Positions 14,212 to 15,970 of a stretch of 15,970 bases of DNA are shown piece by piece. Within the stretch, counting starts at the first letter, position 1; the number at the start of each line of letters is the position of its first letter. The stretch spans positions 1-15,970 of the forward strand of contig DJSB01000014.1 of NCBI GenBank assembly GCA_002437945.1. Reading direction: 5' to 3'. The position numbers were made by a program, and so were the translations under genes. The notes beneath the pieces were generated by a model. That model had not been told where the DNA came from, ran no database searches, and saw only the letters and a program-made list of their open reading frames with translations. This DNA comes from Christensenella sp. UBA6345. Lineage in GTDB: Bacteria > Bacillota > Clostridia > Christensenellales > UBA1242.

Positions 14212-15066
14212 TTAAACTTTTTGACCGTTGGTTATAAACAATATACCTAGAGTATGTTCACCACAGTGACTAGTAACAGTACAACCTGCAGTGGTGTAAT
14301 ATACATTTTTAAAGTGTCCGTATTCGGCTACTGCATTTTTAGCGCTTTCCAACATTTCTTCACTAGCACTTGAATAGGTTATAAAACACATTGTGTCATC
14401 ATAATCTGGATATTCTTTAAGAGTATCTTTTATGTAGTCATAAACAACATCTTTCATTTTGCCACGATATTTTTTGTGTGTACCCATCTTACCATTAGAC
14501 ACTAGTATTGAAGGTCTTAATCTTAATAAGTTAGCACCAAATAATTGTAGGGCAGAACAACGTCCACCTTTGTATAAGTAATCTAGTCTTTCTACAACGA
14601 AACTTGCTTGTACGTAAGGTATTTTTTCTTTTACTTTTTCTACTATTTCGTCTAGTCCCAATCCTTCATCACGAAGTTTGCAAGCATACATAACCAATAG
14701 ACCTACACCAGTAGATAAGTTACGACTGTCAATTACAACTACATTTTTAAACTTTGAAGCACTAGCAACTGCGTTTTGGTGGCAAGAACTCATCTCACTA
14801 GAAATGTTAAAGTGAATAACAGCATCGTATTCTTTTAACAATTTCTCAAAACATTCTGTATATTGAAATTCATTAACAGCACTTGTTTTTGGTAATTGTT
14901 TGTTCTTTTCTACGTAGTCGAATATTTCTTGTGGTTTTAATTCCAAACCATCTAGGTAAGTAGTTTCGCCTAGTAATATAGTAAGCGGAACAATATTTAT
15001 ATTATTTTCTTTAATTTGTTCTTTAGATAGGTCACATACACTATCACTTGAAATACAAATTTTCAT
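14212..15066 (-). CDS. DegV family fatty-acid-binding protein (FakB-like)
   Basis: A 284-residue DegV protein. Members of this family bind one fatty acid; FakB forms present it to the kinase FakA, giving acyl-phosphate for phospholipid synthesis. Visible motifs: ISSDSVCDL near the start (5-13), TSAVNEF (61-67), FNISSEMSSCHQNAV (86-100), VIDSRNLSTGVGLLV (111-125), RLDYLYKGGRCS (160-171) and the C-terminal SHCGEHTLGILF (266-277). Many relatives have H-x-GPG at the last site; here it is HCGEH. The length is typical. ATG 15066 has AAAGGA eight bases upstream and a good promoter. No fakA is visible in the window, so the partner must lie elsewhere if this is a FakB. Single-gene unit ending at the 14150-14197 terminator. 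Confidence 0.93.
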   Translation of the reverse strand: MKICISSDSVCDLSKEQIKENNINIVPLTILLGETTYLDGLELKPQEIFDYVEKNKQLPKTSAVNEFQYTECFEKLLKEYDAVIHFNISSEMSSCHQNAVASASKFKNVVVIDSRNLSTGVGLLVMYACKLRDEGLGLDEIVEKVKEKIPYVQASFVVERLDYLYKGGRCSALQLFGANLLRLRPSILVSNGKMGTHKKYRGKMKDVVYDYIKDTLKEYPDYDDTMCFITYSSASEEMLESAKNAVAEYGHFKNVYYTTAGCTVTSHCGEHTLGILFITNGQKV

Positions 15067-15099
15067 ATGTCTTTTCCTTTTATATAATTATGCTTTATA

Positions 15100-15128
15100 A
15101 TTTTATCTTTTATTTTGTTATAGGTCAA
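15100..15128 (-). promoter_or_regulatory. Promoter of degV
   Basis: Minus-strand TTGACC (15123-15128), 17-base spacer, TAAAAT (15100-15105). Predicted start near 15093, about 27 bases before ATG 15066. It is divergent from the radC promoter, about 23 bases away. Confidence 0.75.
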
Positions 15129-15150
15129 GTACTTTTAGAAACAGTTTTTG

Positions 15151-15179
15151 TTGATTATTTTTTAGTAATTTAGTAAAAT
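15151..15179 (+). promoter_or_regulatory. Promoter of radC, predicting a leaderless transcript
   Basis: TTGATT (15151-15156), 17-base spacer, TAAAAT (15174-15179). With the usual six bases between the -10 box and the start, transcription would begin at 15186, the A of the radC ATG. No ribosome binding site is present upstream, which agrees with leaderless translation. Confidence 0.6.
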
Positions 15180-15185
15180 GCTAGT

Positions 15186-15935
15186 ATGGAAGAAAATTTA
15201 CACGGTGGACATAGAGAAAGATTAAGAGAATTGGCATTCAAGAACAATTTTAGAAATATGGAAGACCATCAACTTCTTGAATTATTGTTAAGTTATGTTA
15301 TTCCTAGAAAAGATACCAATCCTATAGCACATAGATTAATAAAAAGGTACGGCAATTTTACTGCGGTATTAGATGCAGATAAAGACGACCTAGTTAAAGT
15401 AGAGGGTGTAGGCAATACAACCGCTAGTTTTTTGGTAAGTCTACGACATTTCTTTTATGCATATAATATGGGTAAACTTAATGAAAGTAGTAAGATAAGT
15501 AATGTTAGAGATGCAGTGGCATATACAGAAAAATTGTTTAAAGGCAAAACCAACGAAGAGTTCTATATTATATGTATTGACGGCAATAATAATGTCAAAT
15601 TATGCGAAAATATAAGTATTGGTACTAGTAATAAAGCCAATGTTGATATAAAGAAAGTAGTAGAGATAGCATATAAAAGTAAATCTCCCAATGTTATTAT
15701 CGCACATAATCACCCTAATGGTGTTAGCCGTCCAAGTTTTGCTGATGATAAACTTACTAAAGCCATACTTACTACTATGGCATTAAGCAATATTAGTTTG
15801 CTTGACCATATAATTATAGCCAAATCCGACTTTTTCAGTTATCGCAATTCAGGACTTATCTCTCAATATCTTGAAGAAGCAAGTTCTATTATAGGCGAAA
15901 CCTTTGTAATGCAACCAAGTTGTAAGTATGAATAG
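15186..15935 (+). CDS. radC: RadC family JAB-domain protein (UPF0758)
   Basis: A 249-residue RadC. The family is named for DNA repair, but its biochemical role is still unclear. The N-terminal part begins HGGHRERLRELAF and carries a helix-hairpin-helix-like segment (VEGVGNTTASFL, 72-83). The C-terminal JAB/MPN domain has the metalloprotease-like motif HNHPNG...PSFADD, with H174, H176, S184 and D187, then LLDHIIIAKSDFFSYRNSGLI (205-225). The length is normal. ATG 15186 is supported by the conserved N-terminus although no ribosome binding site precedes it. It is divergent from degV and ends 35 bases before the window edge; no terminator is visible. Confidence 0.94.
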   Translation: MEENLHGGHRERLRELAFKNNFRNMEDHQLLELLLSYVIPRKDTNPIAHRLIKRYGNFTAVLDADKDDLVKVEGVGNTTASFLVSLRHFFYAYNMGKLNESSKISNVRDAVAYTEKLFKGKTNEEFYIICIDGNNNVKLCENISIGTSNKANVDIKKVVEIAYKSKSPNVIIAHNHPNGVSRPSFADDKLTKAILTTMALSNISLLDHIIIAKSDFFSYRNSGLISQYLEEASSIIGETFVMQPSCKYE

Positions 15936-15948
15936 TTTAATAATATTG

Positions 15949-15970
15949 ATAATAAATATCCCCCAGTAGA
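15949..15970 (-). repeat. Right copy of the 22-base inverted repeat at the window edges
   Basis: The last 22 bases, ending ATCCCCCAGTAGA, are the exact reverse complement of 3-24. The copy begins 13 bases after the radC stop codon and may continue past the window. Confidence 0.6.

Noticed and set aside
10335..15935. Multi-gene defence island of helicase, degV and radC
   Set aside because: degV and radC are ordinary chromosomal genes with their own promoters and opposite strands; only the helicase is a defence candidate.
1..15970. Recoding of TGA as tryptophan
   Set aside because: No gene in the window ends in TGA, but Trp is encoded by TGG throughout and no in-frame TGA occurs in the genes, so the standard code fits.

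Overview
This window looks like chromosomal, mostly housekeeping DNA from a low-GC (about one third G+C by eye) Gram-positive-type bacterium, most likely an uncultured Bacillota/Clostridia-like lineage. The basis is AGGA-type ribosome binding sites before most genes, sigma-A-like promoters with a 17-base spacer and often a TGn extension, strong intrinsic terminators, and a gene set (Tex, FolD, TrmL, DegV, RadC, RNase R) typical of that group. The standard code fits: every gene ends in TAA or TAG, and tryptophan is TGG.

Layout. 1-727: a 22-base sequence at the left edge that recurs inverted at the right edge; a minus-strand tRNA-Ser(UGA) with its own promoter, encoded CCA and terminator; then about 350 bases without a recognised gene. 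752-2929: tex (+). 3058-3543: unknown 161-residue acidic protein (-), convergent with tex across a shared bidirectional terminator. 3690-5669: minus-strand operon of macro-domain protein, XTP/dITP diphosphatase (rdgB), a 65-residue unknown protein and trmL, running from one promoter to a terminator that overlaps the trmL stop codon. 5848-6696: folD (-) with its own promoter and terminator. 6831-7505: secreted SIMPL-domain protein (-). 7703-10099: divergent RNase R-like exonuclease (+). 10335-14132: very large superfamily 1 helicase with a DUF4011-like N-terminus and a Vsr-like C-terminal nuclease fold (+). 14212-15066: DegV fatty-acid-binding protein (-), convergent with the helicase across a 48-base perfect palindrome. 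15186-15935: radC (+).

Functional themes are RNA quality control (Tex, RNase R, TrmL), nucleotide and ADP-ribose house-cleaning (RdgB, macro domain), one-carbon metabolism (FolD), lipid supply (DegV) and DNA repair or defence (helicase-nuclease, RadC). I see no IS, prophage, CRISPR array or multi-gene defence cluster.

The items I find most worth checking are the helicase-nuclease with an altered nuclease motif, the strong scarcity of GATC (about five sites in 16 kb), the inverted repeat at the two window ends, the apparent leaderless start of radC, the mini-ORF before the macro gene, and the Cys/His cluster in the RNase R-like protein.
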